A stretch of 64,000 bases of DNA from the NCBI GenBank assembly GCA_023664365.1, contig JAMPFR010000006.1, positions 23,524-87,523 of the forward strand, in the 5' to 3' direction. How positions within the stretch are numbered: position 1 is the first letter of the stretch; each line of letters opens with the position of its first letter. This document shows, piece by piece, positions 42,475 through 51,374 of this stretch. The notes under the pieces were generated by a model, which ran no database searches, was not told the DNA's origin, and was given only the letters and a program-made list of their open reading frames with translations. Position numbers and translations under genes: made by a program. The DNA comes from Acetatifactor muris. GTDB lineage: Bacteria; Bacillota; Clostridia; Lachnospirales; Lachnospiraceae.

Positions 42475-42787
42475 TTTATACCTCCGCTCTCCCTTCTCAC
42501 TTTTTCATTTGCATTATCTTATTTGTATTATTCTTTTAATACAATAATTCATATTCGACATTTTGTCAATCTGTTTTCATGCACTTTAAGGAAGATTATT
42601 GTGCGAGATTATTGTACTTCATGCCGGGCGCAGACAGATCCGCCCGGGAATGACCGCCGTCTGCGGGACCGGGGACTTTCGCCCGCCGGAAGCGTGCGCC
42701 GTCGGGTGCACAACAGAAATCCCACGCCGGATTCTTACTCCCCGGCATGGGATCTCATACAGCGCTGAACTGCTGCCTGTGTTTGCC
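42475..42787. other. Intergenic region between traX-like gene and orphan regulator
   Basis: About 313 bases with no supported gene. The traX side (42500-42600) is AT-rich and likely holds its promoter. The regulator side holds a terminator hairpin (42719-42753). A 135-codon plus-strand frame crosses this region without a ribosome site or coding character. Confidence 0.5.
42719..42753 (-). terminator. Terminator of the orphan response regulator
   Basis: ATCCCATGCCGG and CCGGCGTGGGAT arms on the minus strand, 12 pairs with one G-T, loop of 11 bases, then TTCTGTT. Confidence 0.7.
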
Positions 42788-43483
42788 TCAACCTACCTTA
42801 TAGCCGTTTCCCCATACCACCTTCAGGTATCTGGGTTCTCTGGGGTTAGCCTCAATCTTCTCACGAATATGGCGGATATGCACCGCGATTGTATTTTCCG
42901 CCCCTATGGCCTGCATATTCCAGATGCTTTCGTAAATCTGACTGTTGGAGAGAACCCGGCCCTTCTGCTGTACCAACAGTCTTAAAATCTTGTACTCGAT
43001 AGGCGTCAGTCTCACGCTTCTGCCATCCACCGTAACCTTGCGCTGTATATCGTCAATTACCAGGCCGTCCACTCTATAAATGCGGTCAATATTGACGCAC
43101 ATATGAATCAGCTGGATATATCTGCGAATCTGGGACTTTACCCGGGCCAGAAGCTCCAGAGGGTTGCAGTCCGCAACCACATAATCGTCAGCCCCTGCCT
43201 CCAAGGCCATAATCTTTGCCGTTTCCCGGGACTGTTTTGAAACCACAATCAGGGGAATGCTGCTGGCCTGCCGCAGCCCCGCGATCAATTCAATTCCCTT
43301 ATCCCAGCCCTTGCTGCCCAGCTCCACATCCACCAGCATCAGCATCACCTCTTTATCCTTCAAGAGCCGTCTCAGCTCTTCCGTATCCGCCGCCGTTGCC
43401 ATCTGCAGTCCCTCTCCTGCAAACAAAGGCTCCATTTTTTCCGCAATTCCCGTCTGATTGTTGTACACTAATACTTTCTTCAT
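42788..43483 (-). CDS. OmpR-family response regulator with altered acidic pocket
   Basis: A 231-residue regulator: a receiver domain (1-118) and a winged-helix DNA-binding domain (about 133-231) with LTPIEYKILRLLVQ and NTIAVHIRHIREKIE. The phosphoacceptor Asp52 (LVDVELG) and the switch Lys are present, but the conserved acidic pair near residue 8 is Asn-Asn (YNNQTG), so magnesium binding and phosphorylation may be weak. No histidine kinase gene is nearby. The ATG follows GGAGGAAAA. Confidence 0.9.
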   Translation of the reverse strand: MKKVLVYNNQTGIAEKMEPLFAGEGLQMATAADTEELRRLLKDKEVMLMLVDVELGSKGWDKGIELIAGLRQASSIPLIVVSKQSRETAKIMALEAGADDYVVADCNPLELLARVKSQIRRYIQLIHMCVNIDRIYRVDGLVIDDIQRKVTVDGRSVRLTPIEYKILRLLVQQKGRVLSNSQIYESIWNMQAIGAENTIAVHIRHIREKIEANPREPRYLKVVWGNGYKVG

Positions 43484-43632
43484 GGTTTTCCTCCTCCGTC
43501 ACCCACTCTATATGATATATGTCAGATTTGACCCGTAAATATTCCTGTTTCGTTCTGTTTTTTCATTTCAGCCTTTTTCTCATCGAACATCCCTATTGTA
43601 CAACACACTTGTATCAAAGTTGCAACAAAACA

Positions 43633-43660
43633 GAGAGTGTTTTCACACTCTCCGTTTTTT
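43633..43660. terminator. Bidirectional terminator
   Basis: Stem GAGAGTGT/ACACTCTC with loop TTTC (43633-43652). A plus-strand T-run follows and a T-rich tract precedes it on the minus strand. It ends the AI-2E transporter transcript on the minus strand. Confidence 0.8.
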
Positions 43661-43730
43661 TATTTCCTGTTATATCTTTCCTACATTGTAATACCTACAT
43701 TATAATAGACTGCTTTTTACTCCGAAAGTT

Positions 43731-45005
43731 TCACTCTCTTTTACTTTTTTCTTTCTTATTATTTTTCTTTTTCTTTTTTTGTTCCTGTTTTTCCCGTTTT
43801 TCCTGCTCCGCCTGCTGACGCTGACTTGCCAGCTGCCTGGCGGCCTCTTCATTCCGCCGGTTCATCTCGTCCACCTCAAACATATCTTCCTTGCCCAGAC
43901 GCCTGAACCGATTAATTCCCGCCGTCAATATCAACACACTGTTCCTTGTGGTTTCAAAAGCGCCCTCCTGATACAGGGAATAGAGCAACAGCCCCAGAGG
44001 AACCGCAAAAATCATTCCGAAAACACCACCTGCCTTATATCCTATAAAAAGGAGGAACAGTGTGGGAAGGGGCGGTACACCCATGGAATCTCCCACAATT
44101 TTAGGCTGAATCAGCTGCCTCGCCAGCTGCCCGCCTCCCCAGATAACCAGAAGCCACGCCGCCATCTTGTAGTCTGCCGTCAGTATCCGGATAACCGCCC
44201 ATGGGATCAGCACCGTCCCCGTCCCCAGAAAGGGCAGCAAATCCAGAAAGGCAATTCCCAGCGCAATCAGCGCGAAATAGTTGACCCGCAGCAGCCCCAG
44301 GCCGATAAGCAGGAACAGATACATCCAGATTTCAATCTTCAACTGTGCCTTAAAGTATCCCCCCACGGAATGAGCCAGGCTGTGCTGCACCGTCCTGTAG
44401 CGCACCTGGATGGAAGCTGGCATATGGGTTCTGAACCATTCGTTAATCTGCCCCCGCTCCGCCACAAAAAAGTAGGAAGACAAAAGCGCCATGATCATTC
44501 CGATAAAGAAGGTGGGAAGCCACTTTGCGAAGTTACCTGCAGCCGCTATGGTGGGCGTCCCCAGCTTCCCCACGAAATCTCCCAGAACAAGTTCAATCTG
44601 CTCCACCAGATCGTCCACCTTCAGACGGGACTCCCCGGGCAGCTTCTCCAGAATCCCGCTCAGCATTTCTCCTATATTTTCCAGATCCTCTTCCAGACCG
44701 GCCCACATTCCCGGCAGCGCCTCCAGCAATCCAATCACCTGGGCCGTCAGCTGAGAAATAATAAGATAAAGCAACAGTACCACCAGACCGATTATCACAA
44801 TGATGACAAACGCGCTGCCTGCCTTCCGCTTAATCTTAACCTTCTCCTCAAAAAAGCGCACCATGGGGCTGGCAATCAGAGATATAATCCAGCCTATTAC
44901 GAAGGGCAGAAAAAAGATTAAAACCTTGGGTAAAAGCAAAATAACCGAAAAAAACAACAAGAGAGCGACTGCAAGATTTACCAGCGCTTTACTGTACTTC
45001 CTCAT
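43731..45005 (-). CDS. AI-2E family transporter
   Basis: A 424-residue membrane protein with about eight hydrophobic helices, the YdiI/YtvI-like family. The conserved C-terminal core GIAFLDLLPFLGTGTVLIPWA and LARQLIQPKIVGDSMGVPPL is present. The last 50 residues form a very charged tail (MNRRNEEAARQ ... KKKKKNNKKEKSKRE), probably coiled coil then disordered and RNA- or membrane-binding. Function is unknown for most members. It overlaps engB by 4 bases. Confidence 0.88.
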   Translation of the reverse strand: MRKYSKALVNLAVALLLFFSVILLLPKVLIFFLPFVIGWIISLIASPMVRFFEEKVKIKRKAGSAFVIIVIIGLVVLLLYLIISQLTAQVIGLLEALPGMWAGLEEDLENIGEMLSGILEKLPGESRLKVDDLVEQIELVLGDFVGKLGTPTIAAAGNFAKWLPTFFIGMIMALLSSYFFVAERGQINEWFRTHMPASIQVRYRTVQHSLAHSVGGYFKAQLKIEIWMYLFLLIGLGLLRVNYFALIALGIAFLDLLPFLGTGTVLIPWAVIRILTADYKMAAWLLVIWGGGQLARQLIQPKIVGDSMGVPPLPTLFLLFIGYKAGGVFGMIFAVPLGLLLYSLYQEGAFETTRNSVLILTAGINRFRRLGKEDMFEVDEMNRRNEEAARQLASQRQQAEQEKREKQEQKKKKKNNKKEKSKRE

Positions 45006-45607
45006 AACTTTCCTCCCGGAGACTGCTCTATGATGCCGTCCAGAATTTCATAGATTTCCTCCCTGCCCTGTTTGGTCTCTGCGGAAAAGGGAATCAGTAC
45101 GGTTCCGTCTTTCGCCTCCAGCGTATCCAGGATCAACTGCCGCTGCTTCTGCAGCTGGCTTCTTTTAATCTTATCCAGCTTTGTGGCAATGAGCACAGGC
45201 TGATATCCGTTTGCACAGATCCAGTCATACATCACCCTGTCATTCTCCGATGGGGCATGGCGTATATCAATAAGCAGAAACACTGCTTTCAGCTGCTTGG
45301 ACTTTTTCAGATACCGCTCCACCATTTTGCCCCATTGAACCTTCACGCTTTCGCTTACCCTGGCGTATCCGTATCCCGGCAGGTCCACAAAGTAAAGGGC
45401 GTCGTTGACATTATAATAATTGATTGTCTGGGTCTTTCCCGGCTGCGCGCTTGTTCTGGCCAGAGCCTTGCGGTTCATCAGCGCATTGATCAGCGATGAC
45501 TTCCCCACATTGCTTTTCCCTGCAAAAGCCGCCTCCGGATAAATATTATCCGGCAGTTTGCTTGTAATACCGCACACAGTCTCGAGACACACCGTTTTGA
45601 TGACCAT
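45002..45607 (-). CDS. engB: Ribosome biogenesis GTPase EngB (YsxC)
   Basis: A 201-residue GTPase that assists assembly of the large ribosomal subunit. G1 GKSNVGKSS, G3 DLPGYG, G4 TKLDK and G5 FSAET are intact. I prefer the ATG at 45607, which follows AAAGGA, over a GTG seven codons upstream that overlaps the clpX stop. It lies between clpX and the AI-2E transporter. Confidence 0.94.
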   Translation of the reverse strand: MVIKTVCLETVCGITSKLPDNIYPEAAFAGKSNVGKSSLINALMNRKALARTSAQPGKTQTINYYNVNDALYFVDLPGYGYARVSESVKVQWGKMVERYLKKSKQLKAVFLLIDIRHAPSENDRVMYDWICANGYQPVLIATKLDKIKRSQLQKQRQLILDTLEAKDGTVLIPFSAETKQGREEIYEILDGIIEQSPGGKL

Positions 45608-45631
45608 AGGAGGGTTATCCTTTCCCACGCG

Positions 45632-46906
45632 TTAAATGACTTTCTCCAGCCTTTTTCTGTCCTCACCCCTGCGAAGTACCAAAGGTTCGTCCCCGTTTTC
45701 CACCACCGGCTTTGTAATGATACATTCTCCGATGGAATCATCTGAAGGAATGGTATACATGGTATCCATCAGCAGATTTTCCATAATGGAACGAAGACCT
45801 CTGGCTCCCGTCTTCCGCTCCACAGCCTTCTCCGCGATGGCATCCAGGGCTTCCTCATCAAAGGTAAGCTCCACCTCGTCCATATTGAACAGCTTTCTAT
45901 ACTGCTTAATCAGCGCGTTCTTCGGCTCCTTCAGAATGCGTACCAGCGCCTCCTTATCCAGTCCGCTTAAGGTGACGCAGATAGGCACGCGGCCTACAAA
46001 CTCCGGAATCAGCCCGAACCTTACCAAGTCCTGGGGCGTCACCTCCTGCAGCAGCGCGCTTAAGTCCTTTGTGGTCTTCTGCGACACCTCGGTGTTAAAG
46101 CCGATTGCCTTGCGATCCAGCCTTGCTTCCACAATCTTATCCAAGCCGTCAAAGGCGCCTCCGCAGATAAACAGGATATTTGAGGTATCAATGGAAATCA
46201 GCTCCTGATGAGGATGCTTCCTGCCACCCTGGGGCGGCACATTTGCCACCGTACCCTCCACGATTTTCAGCAAAGCCTGCTGCACGCCCTCGCCGGATAC
46301 GTCCCGGGTGATGGATACATTCTCGCCCTTCTTGGTAATCTTGTCTATCTCATCAATGTAAATGATGCCGTACTGCGCCCTCTCTACGTCGTAGTCGGCG
46401 GCCTGAATCAGCTTCAGCAGGATGTTCTCCACATCCTCGCCCACATAGCCTGCTTCCGTCAGCGTGGTGGCGTCCGCGATTGCAAAGGGTACATTGATAA
46501 TCTTTGCAAGGGTCTGGGCCAGATAGGTCTTTCCCGAACCTGTGGGGCCTACCATAATAATATTGCTCTTCTGAAGCTCAACGTCGTCCAGATCCTTGGG
46601 GGCCGTCACCCGCTTATAGTGATTGTATACTGCCACTGACAGTACCTTTTTCGCCTCCTCCTGGCCTACTACATATTCATCCAGAAAGTTCTTGATCTGA
46701 ATCGGCTTCAGCAAATTGATTTCGGGATGAGAAGTCTCCTGTACCTCGTCATCCTCCAGCTCTTCCTCCAGAATATCCGCGCAGATATCAATACATTCGT
46801 CGCAGATATATACCCCCGCCGGGCCCGCAATCAGCTTGCGCACCTGGCCCTGGGTCTTATTGCAGAAAGAACATCTTATATCGTTTCCGGTCATTTTGGG
46901 TGCCAT
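45632..46906 (-). CDS. clpX: ATP-dependent protease ATPase subunit ClpX
   Basis: A 424-residue AAA+ unfoldase. The N-terminal zinc-binding domain ([11 protein letters not shown] ... CDECID), Walker A GPTGSGKT, Walker [10 protein letters not shown] and sensor motifs are present, and the ClpP-binding IGF loop (KAIGFN) is visible. It unfolds tagged proteins and feeds them to ClpP, encoded 17 bases upstream. Confidence 0.97.
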   Translation of the reverse strand: MAPKMTGNDIRCSFCNKTQGQVRKLIAGPAGVYICDECIDICADILEEELEDDEVQETSHPEINLLKPIQIKNFLDEYVVGQEEAKKVLSVAVYNHYKRVTAPKDLDDVELQKSNIIMVGPTGSGKTYLAQTLAKIINVPFAIADATTLTEAGYVGEDVENILLKLIQAADYDVERAQYGIIYIDEIDKITKKGENVSITRDVSGEGVQQALLKIVEGTVANVPPQGGRKHPHQELISIDTSNILFICGGAFDGLDKIVEARLDRKAIGFNTEVSQKTTKDLSALLQEVTPQDLVRFGLIPEFVGRVPICVTLSGLDKEALVRILKEPKNALIKQYRKLFNMDEVELTFDEEALDAIAEKAVERKTGARGLRSIMENLLMDTMYTIPSDDSIGECIITKPVVENGDEPLVLRRGEDRKRLEKVI

Positions 46907-46923
46907 TCTTTTACTCCTAAAAT

Positions 46924-47514
46924 TTATTTTGTGTCATGGGAGGTAATCACCATGTCAATCAGTCCATAGTCCTTTGCCTCTTCAGCGCTCATCCAGTTGT
47001 CCCGCTCCGTATCGGCGCAGATGGTCTCATAATCCTTCCCTGTCTTCTCCGCCAGAATGTGATTCAGCTTCTCTCTGGTCTTTAAGATCTGCCTTGCCGT
47101 AATGTCAATCTCCGTGGCCTGGCCCTTGACGCCGCCCGACGGCTGGTGGATCATCACCTCAGCGTTAGGCAGCGCAAACCGCTTGCCCTTCGCTCCCCCT
47201 GCCAGCAGGAAGGAACCCATGCTTGCCGCCATACCGATACAGACGGTGGACACGTCGCATTTAATGTAATTCATGGTATCATAGATAGCCATACCCGCAG
47301 TGATAACACCGCCGGGGCTGTTAATATACAGATGGATGTCCTTTTCCGGATCCTCCGCCTCCAGGAACAGAAGCTGGGCCACCACAATGCTTGCGGAGGT
47401 ATCGTTTACCTCTTCGCCCAAAAATATAATCCTGTCCTTCAAAAGTCTGGAATAGATATCATAAGATCTTTCTCCCTTACTGGTCTGCTCAATGACATAA
47501 GGCACTAAACTCAT
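46924..47514 (-). CDS. clpP: ATP-dependent Clp protease proteolytic subunit
   Basis: A 196-residue serine protease. The nucleophile Ser lies in [11 protein letters not shown], His in [10 protein letters not shown], and the Asp is in the following region. It forms the double heptameric chamber that degrades substrates unfolded by ClpX or other Clp ATPases. Its own promoter lies in the 173-base gap upstream. Confidence 0.97.
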   Translation of the reverse strand: MSLVPYVIEQTSKGERSYDIYSRLLKDRIIFLGEEVNDTSASIVVAQLLFLEAEDPEKDIHLYINSPGGVITAGMAIYDTMNYIKCDVSTVCIGMAASMGSFLLAGGAKGKRFALPNAEVMIHQPSGGVKGQATEIDITARQILKTREKLNHILAEKTGKDYETICADTERDNWMSAEEAKDYGLIDMVITSHDTK

Positions 47515-47538
47515 AGTAAACTCCTCCTAAATAAAATT

Positions 47539-47567
47539 ATTATAGCCTAACCTGATTCCTTTTTCAA
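47539..47567 (-). promoter_or_regulatory. clpP-clpX promoter
   Basis: Minus strand TTGAAA (47562-47567), 17-base spacer, perfect TATAAT (47539-47544). The start is near 47532 and the leader is very short (about 18 bases), ending in AGGAGGAG. No CtsR-like direct repeat is visible. Confidence 0.8.
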
Positions 47568-47634
47568 CGTATCCGGCGGGAATTAATAAAAACTTAAGCT
47601 GATTGCGGATCGCCTGTCAGGATACGAACAGCAA

Positions 47635-47667
47635 ACGGTTGCGCCCCACCGATTCGGAGTGCAACCG
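47635..47667 (-). terminator. Hairpin after trigger factor
   Basis: Arms CGGTTGC/GCAACCG with more interrupted pairing, loop of about 13 bases, about 20 bases after the tig stop on the minus strand. Confidence 0.55.
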
Positions 47668-47687
47668 TCCTCTTATTCTCTGGTAGC

Positions 47688-49076
47688 TTAAGCTTCCTCT
47701 TCGGTCTCTGCCGCCGGCTCCTCAGCAGGCGTTTCTTCTTTTGCCTTTTTGGTGGTCTTTTTCCCGGTGCTCTTCTTTGCTCCGGGCTTGTCCTCCTTTG
47801 CATTCTCTACCAGGAATTCTACCGCCTTCCTGACACAGATATCCTGCATTACCTGCTTCTTTCCGTTCTCGCCCAGAAGCTCCTTCACCTTGTCGGCCTC
47901 CATCTTATATGCCACTCCCATGGTCTTTGCCTCTTCCTCGAAATCTTCCTCGGAGGCCTCCATCTTCTCGGCAGCCGCTACCGCCTCCAGAACCAGTCTG
48001 GACTGAATACGCTTCAAAGCCTGGGGCTTTACCTGCTCCATAAGCATCTGGACGGTCATGCCGGTAAACTGCATATACTGCTCCATGGAAATTCCCTGGG
48101 ACTGCAGCCGCTCCGCATAATCCTGAACCATCTGTCTCTGCTGGGTATCAACCATGGCGTCGGGGATGTCCATCTCTGCGTCCGCAATGACTGCCTCAAT
48201 GACTGCATCCTCCTTTGCGGTCTTAGCGTCCGCTTCCTTTCTGTCAGCCAGCTTCTTCCTGATCTCTTCCTTATATTCTTCTACGGTATCGCTCTCCTCG
48301 GAAACCTCTTCCACAAATTCATCGTCCAGTTCGGGAAGCAGCTTTTCCTGAAGCTTGTTCACCGTGCATTTAAACACGGCAGCCTTGCCTGCAAGCTCCG
48401 CAGCCTGATAGTCCTCCGGAAATGTCACGTTCACCTCAGTCTCTTTTCCCACCTCGGCGCCAATCAATTGATCCTCAAAGCCGGGGATAAACGCGCCTGA
48501 ACCGATAGTCAGAGGATAATCCGTACCCTTTCCGCCTTCAAATGCTTCGCCGTCCACAAAACCTTCAAAATCGATGGTTGCAATATCGCCCTTCTGTACG
48601 GCTCTGTCCGTAACATCAACGGTTCTGGAGTTCTTCTCCCGCTCATTATCAATCTCCGCACTCACTTCCTCATCGGTAACGGCAGTGTCCGCCTTAGGCA
48701 CCTTGACGCCCTTATATTTCCCCAGCGTCACCTCCGGCTTCAGAGCCACCTCTGCCGTAAAGATAAAGGGCTTTCCCGCCTCCAGCTGAACCACGTCGAT
48801 CTTCGGGGAAGATACCACCTCCTCCGTACACTCCTCCAGCTCCTTTTCATACGCATCCGGAACCAGAAGGTTCGCCGCGTCTTCATAGAAAATCTCCCTG
48901 CCGTACATCTGTTCAATCATCTTGCGGGGCGCTTTTCCCTTGCGGAATCCGGGAATGCTGATTTTATTTTTGCTCTTCTGGTATGCGCGCTCAATCGCCT
49001 TTTCCAATTCCTCCGCGGGAACCTCAATGGTCAGCTTCGCCATATTGTGCTCTAATTTTTCCACCTGTAAACTCAT
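47688..49076 (-). CDS. tig: Trigger factor
   Basis: A 462-residue ribosome-associated chaperone and prolyl isomerase. The N-terminal ribosome-binding domain has the GFRKGKAPRKMI loop, the central FKBP-like domain contains IDFEGFVDGEAFEGGKG, and a helical C-terminal domain follows. The last 40 residues are a Lys/Glu/Ala-rich tail (KKSTGKKTTKKAKEE), longer than in most relatives. It lies upstream of clpP-clpX, the common Firmicutes order. Confidence 0.96.
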   Translation of the reverse strand: MSLQVEKLEHNMAKLTIEVPAEELEKAIERAYQKSKNKISIPGFRKGKAPRKMIEQMYGREIFYEDAANLLVPDAYEKELEECTEEVVSSPKIDVVQLEAGKPFIFTAEVALKPEVTLGKYKGVKVPKADTAVTDEEVSAEIDNEREKNSRTVDVTDRAVQKGDIATIDFEGFVDGEAFEGGKGTDYPLTIGSGAFIPGFEDQLIGAEVGKETEVNVTFPEDYQAAELAGKAAVFKCTVNKLQEKLLPELDDEFVEEVSEESDTVEEYKEEIRKKLADRKEADAKTAKEDAVIEAVIADAEMDIPDAMVDTQQRQMVQDYAERLQSQGISMEQYMQFTGMTVQMLMEQVKPQALKRIQSRLVLEAVAAAEKMEASEEDFEEEAKTMGVAYKMEADKVKELLGENGKKQVMQDICVRKAVEFLVENAKEDKPGAKKSTGKKTTKKAKEETPAEEPAAETEEEA

Positions 49077-49161
49077 TGTTACATTTCCTCCTTATTATAT
49101 CTGCTTCCGTATAAATCCTGCTCATATTGAGAAACTTAGAAACAGTCACAGTCATTTTAAG

Positions 49162-49190
49162 ATTATAACACAAAATCGGCAGAAACACAA
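49162..49190 (-). promoter_or_regulatory. Trigger factor promoter
   Basis: Minus strand TTGTGT (49185-49190), 17-base spacer, TGT-TATAAT extended -10 (49162-49167). Confidence 0.65.
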
Positions 49191-49225
49191 ATATTTTGTG
49201 AAATATGCACCTAAAAATTTCCAAC

Positions 49226-49252
49226 ATATTTTTATTTTCCGGGGTCATACTA
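49226..49252 (+). promoter_or_regulatory. Candidate sigma-G/F-type promoter of the spore protein gene
   Basis: CATACTA (49246-49252) matches the forespore sigma factor -10 class; ATATT at 49226-49230 is a weak -35 candidate at about 16 bases. Forespore-specific expression is expected for this gene. Confidence 0.55.
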
Positions 49253-49256
49253 ACAC

Positions 49257-49326
49257 CAAGATAAGTCGCGGCAGACGCTTGACTTGAAGCTTTACTTCAG
49301 GATGAGTGCATGCAGCACTTATCTTG
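49257..49326 (+). promoter_or_regulatory. Structured leader of the spore protein gene
   Basis: CAAGATAAGT (49257-49266) pairs with ACTTATCTTG (49317-49326), enclosing TGAAG-CTTTA-CTTCA (49285-49299). It lies at the start of a leader of about 115 bases. It may stabilise the message or regulate translation. Confidence 0.6.
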
Positions 49327-49373
49327 AAGATAGAGAAGAAAACAAAAATACACTTATATGGAGGTGAAAAAGA

Positions 49374-49574
49374 ATGACCGGTAACAGAAGTAATAGAGTA
49401 GAAGTGCCTGAAGCAAAGGCAGCAATGGATCGTTTCAAAACTGAGGTTGCATCCGAGCTTGGTGTAAACCTGAAGGAGGGCTACAACGGTGACCTGACTT
49501 CCCGTGAGGCTGGTTCCATCGGCGGTGAGATGGTTCGTCGTATGATTAAGAAGCAGGAAGAGCAGATGAAGTAA
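49374..49574 (+). CDS. ssp: Alpha/beta-type small acid-soluble spore protein
   Basis: A 66-residue protein that coats spore DNA and protects it from UV and heat. The family signatures are KTEVASELGVNL, including the GPR protease cleavage region, and LTSREAGSIGGEMVRRMI. The start follows GGAGGTG. It shows that the organism forms endospores. Confidence 0.95.
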   Translation: MTGNRSNRVEVPEAKAAMDRFKTEVASELGVNLKEGYNGDLTSREAGSIGGEMVRRMIKKQEEQMK

Positions 49575-49595
49575 GACCTCTCTCCTCTATGCATC

Positions 49596-49625
49596 AAAAG
49601 GCCGGGGCAGCTGCCCCGGCCTTTT
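49596..49625 (+). terminator. Terminator of the spore protein gene
   Basis: A perfect AAAAGGCCGGGGCAG/CTGCCCCGGCCTTTT palindrome ending in a T-run. Confidence 0.9.
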
Positions 49626-49633
49626 ATTCATGA

Positions 49634-49666
49634 CAATAGAATTTTCGCGAAGCGTGAATTCTATTG
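49634..49666. repeat. Intergenic palindrome
   Basis: CAATAGAATT and AATTCTATTG arms around a CGCGAAGCG core, the same core as at 10525-10533. It follows the FSA gene on the minus strand and may act as its terminator, but has no T-run. Confidence 0.65.
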
Positions 49667-49708
49667 TTGGCAGGAATTTCCGCCGCCTTGGAGACTCCCG
49701 GCGTCGCT

Positions 49709-50362
49709 CTATTCTCCGAATACTGCCTTATAGTCAGCCTGGAACTTTGCAATACCGGCGTCTGTCAGAGGATGCTTCACCATCTGCTCAATCACGGCAT
49801 AAGGCACTGTGGCAATGTCAGCTCCCGCCAGCGCACAGTCAGTCACATGGATGGGATTTCTCACACTGGCTGCAATAATCTGTGTCTCGATACCCGCTAT
49901 GTCAAATATCTCGGCAATTTCACGAATCAGGTCAACGCCCCTCTGGCTGATGTCGTCCAGACGTCCCAGGAAAGGAGATACATAGGTTGCGCCTGCCCGT
50001 GCCGCAAGCAGCGCCTGGTTTGCGCTGAATACCAGCGTCACATTGGTCTTGACGCCCTCGGCGGTAAGCGCTTTGCATGCCTTCAGGCCTTCCACGGTCA
50101 TGGGAATCTTAACTACCATATTGGGATGGATTTTTGCGATCTCACGCCCTTCCCGAATCATACCCTCGGCGTCCACGGTGGTGGCTTTGACCTCTCCGCT
50201 GATAGGCCCGTCAACAATGGAAGCAATCTCCGCAATCACCTCCTCAAACACTCTGCCTTCCTTTGCAATCAGGGAAGGGTTGGTGGTAACGCCGCAAATA
50301 ACCCCCATGTCATTTGCCTTTTTAATGTCCTCAACCTTTGCAGTGTCGATAAAAAAACGCAT
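49709..50362 (-). CDS. fsa: Fructose-6-phosphate aldolase (FSA/TalC-type transaldolase)
   Basis: A 217-residue TIM-barrel enzyme of the small transaldolase family. The Schiff-base lysine lies in [11 protein letters not shown], and the [13 protein letters not shown] and [14 protein letters not shown] motifs are present. It cleaves fructose 6-phosphate or acts as a transaldolase. It has its own promoter (TTGAGT-17-TATACT, 50426-50454). FSA and TalC cannot be told apart by sequence alone here. Confidence 0.92.
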   Translation of the reverse strand: MRFFIDTAKVEDIKKANDMGVICGVTTNPSLIAKEGRVFEEVIAEIASIVDGPISGEVKATTVDAEGMIREGREIAKIHPNMVVKIPMTVEGLKACKALTAEGVKTNVTLVFSANQALLAARAGATYVSPFLGRLDDISQRGVDLIREIAEIFDIAGIETQIIAASVRNPIHVTDCALAGADIATVPYAVIEQMVKHPLTDAGIAKFQADYKAVFGE

Positions 50363-50425
50363 AATCTACCTCTCCTTTTCTTATTCGTCCTATTCTGTGC
50401 CCGCACCGGCGGACAACTCATATTC

Positions 50426-50454
50426 AGTATACTAGGATGTCCTCGAAAACTCAA
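50426..50454 (-). promoter_or_regulatory. Promoter of the transaldolase gene
   Basis: Minus strand TTGAGT (50449-50454), 17-base spacer, TATACT (50426-50431). Confidence 0.75.
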
Positions 50455-50472
50455 GCCCTTTTCCGTGTTTTT

Positions 50473-51243
50473 TCAGCTGACGCATATATCCTTTACCACC
50501 CGGATTTTCCCCTTAAGCACCGCTTTCTGCCTGGCGCTCATCCGGCCTTCTGCCTCCCCGGTGCATAGCCGAAGCAGCTCCGCTGTCTCCCTCATGTCCG
50601 GCAGGCGTTCTTCCGGATTTCGGGCCGTACACCTGTCCGCAATCTTTTTAAGCAGGCCGCTCCCCTGTCCCAGCATTACCTGCAGCGTCCTTCCAAGGCC
50701 GTATATATCCGCCGCAGCCGTCTGCAGCCCGCCCGGCTCAAACTGCTCCGGTGCGCCGAAGCCCGGGGTTCCCGCCCTGTCAGCCTGCCTGCCCGGCGGA
50801 CAGGCACAGCCGAAATCCAGCAGTTTTACGTCTCCCTCGGGCGTCAGCATCACATTCGACGGTTTTACATCCCGAAATATCAGAGGCTCTTCTCTCTCAT
50901 GCAGATACTTAAGCCCCTCCGCAAGCCGGACTCCCACAGCCGCAGCCCGTTCTTCCCGGAAGCTTCCCTCCCGGCGCAGGATGGTCTCCAGACTCTCTCC
51001 CCGCACATATTCCATCAGAAGGCAGCCCTTTGCCTCCTCCCGCCGGAAATCATAAACCTCGGGAAACAGGCTGTGAACCGCACTTTTCTGAAGGGCTGCC
51101 TCCCTCTCCAGCATTTCCGGCCGTCCGCACACCTTACAGGCATATACGCGCCCGATGCAGTCCTCCACCAGATACACCTCCGCAAAAGCGCCCTTTCCCA
51201 GAAGCCTTATTCTTTTATACTGCTCTCCCCTGCTCCCGGACAC
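50473..51243 (-). CDS. Ser/Thr protein kinase
   Basis: A 256-residue soluble Hanks-type kinase. The glycine loop LGKGAFAEVYLV, ATP Lys (YACKVC), catalytic loop FRDVKPSN (HRD is FRD), DFG (LLDFGCACP) and a short activation segment with AGTPGFGAPEQ are present. It lacks the membrane helix and sensor domains of PrkC. It starts at GTG (51243) after GGGGGG. A PP2C-like gene lies upstream on the same strand, separated by a double hairpin repeat, so the two may be a signalling pair. Confidence 0.85.
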   Translation of the reverse strand: MSGSRGEQYKRIRLLGKGAFAEVYLVEDCIGRVYACKVCGRPEMLEREAALQKSAVHSLFPEVYDFRREEAKGCLLMEYVRGESLETILRREGSFREERAAAVGVRLAEGLKYLHEREEPLIFRDVKPSNVMLTPEGDVKLLDFGCACPPGRQADRAGTPGFGAPEQFEPGGLQTAAADIYGLGRTLQVMLGQGSGLLKKIADRCTARNPEERLPDMRETAELLRLCTGEAEGRMSARQKAVLKGKIRVVKDICVS

Positions 51244-51276
51244 TTTATCCCCCCCTTCCGTTCACACTTTCAGTCA

Positions 51277-51372
51277 TCCAGTGATCTGGAAGAATCCGCT
51301 TGCGGATTCTTTCCGGAATGACTTAGATTTTCTTAGGCGGCGTACTTTGCTGCCTTAGAAAATCTTCATTCC
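51277..51372. repeat. Composite double-hairpin intergenic repeat, copy 2
   Basis: Between the PP2C-like and kinase genes. A small hairpin AAGAATCCGC-tt-GCGGATTCTT (51290-51311) precedes a long one with arms 51315-51341 and 51349-51372 (core AGATTTTCTTAGGC, right core GCCTTAGAAAATCT; outer GGAATGA/TCATTCC). The core repeats the one at 10541-10581. A third short palindrome, TCCAG-tgat-CTGGA, lies at 51277-51290. Confidence 0.85.
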
Positions 51373-51374
51373 GT

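Noticed and set aside
43779-44921. 380-codon plus-strand ORF
   Set aside because: Shadow of the AI-2E transporter gene on the other strand.
49664-51055. 463-codon plus-strand ORF
   Set aside because: Shadow spanning the transaldolase and kinase genes; no family features.
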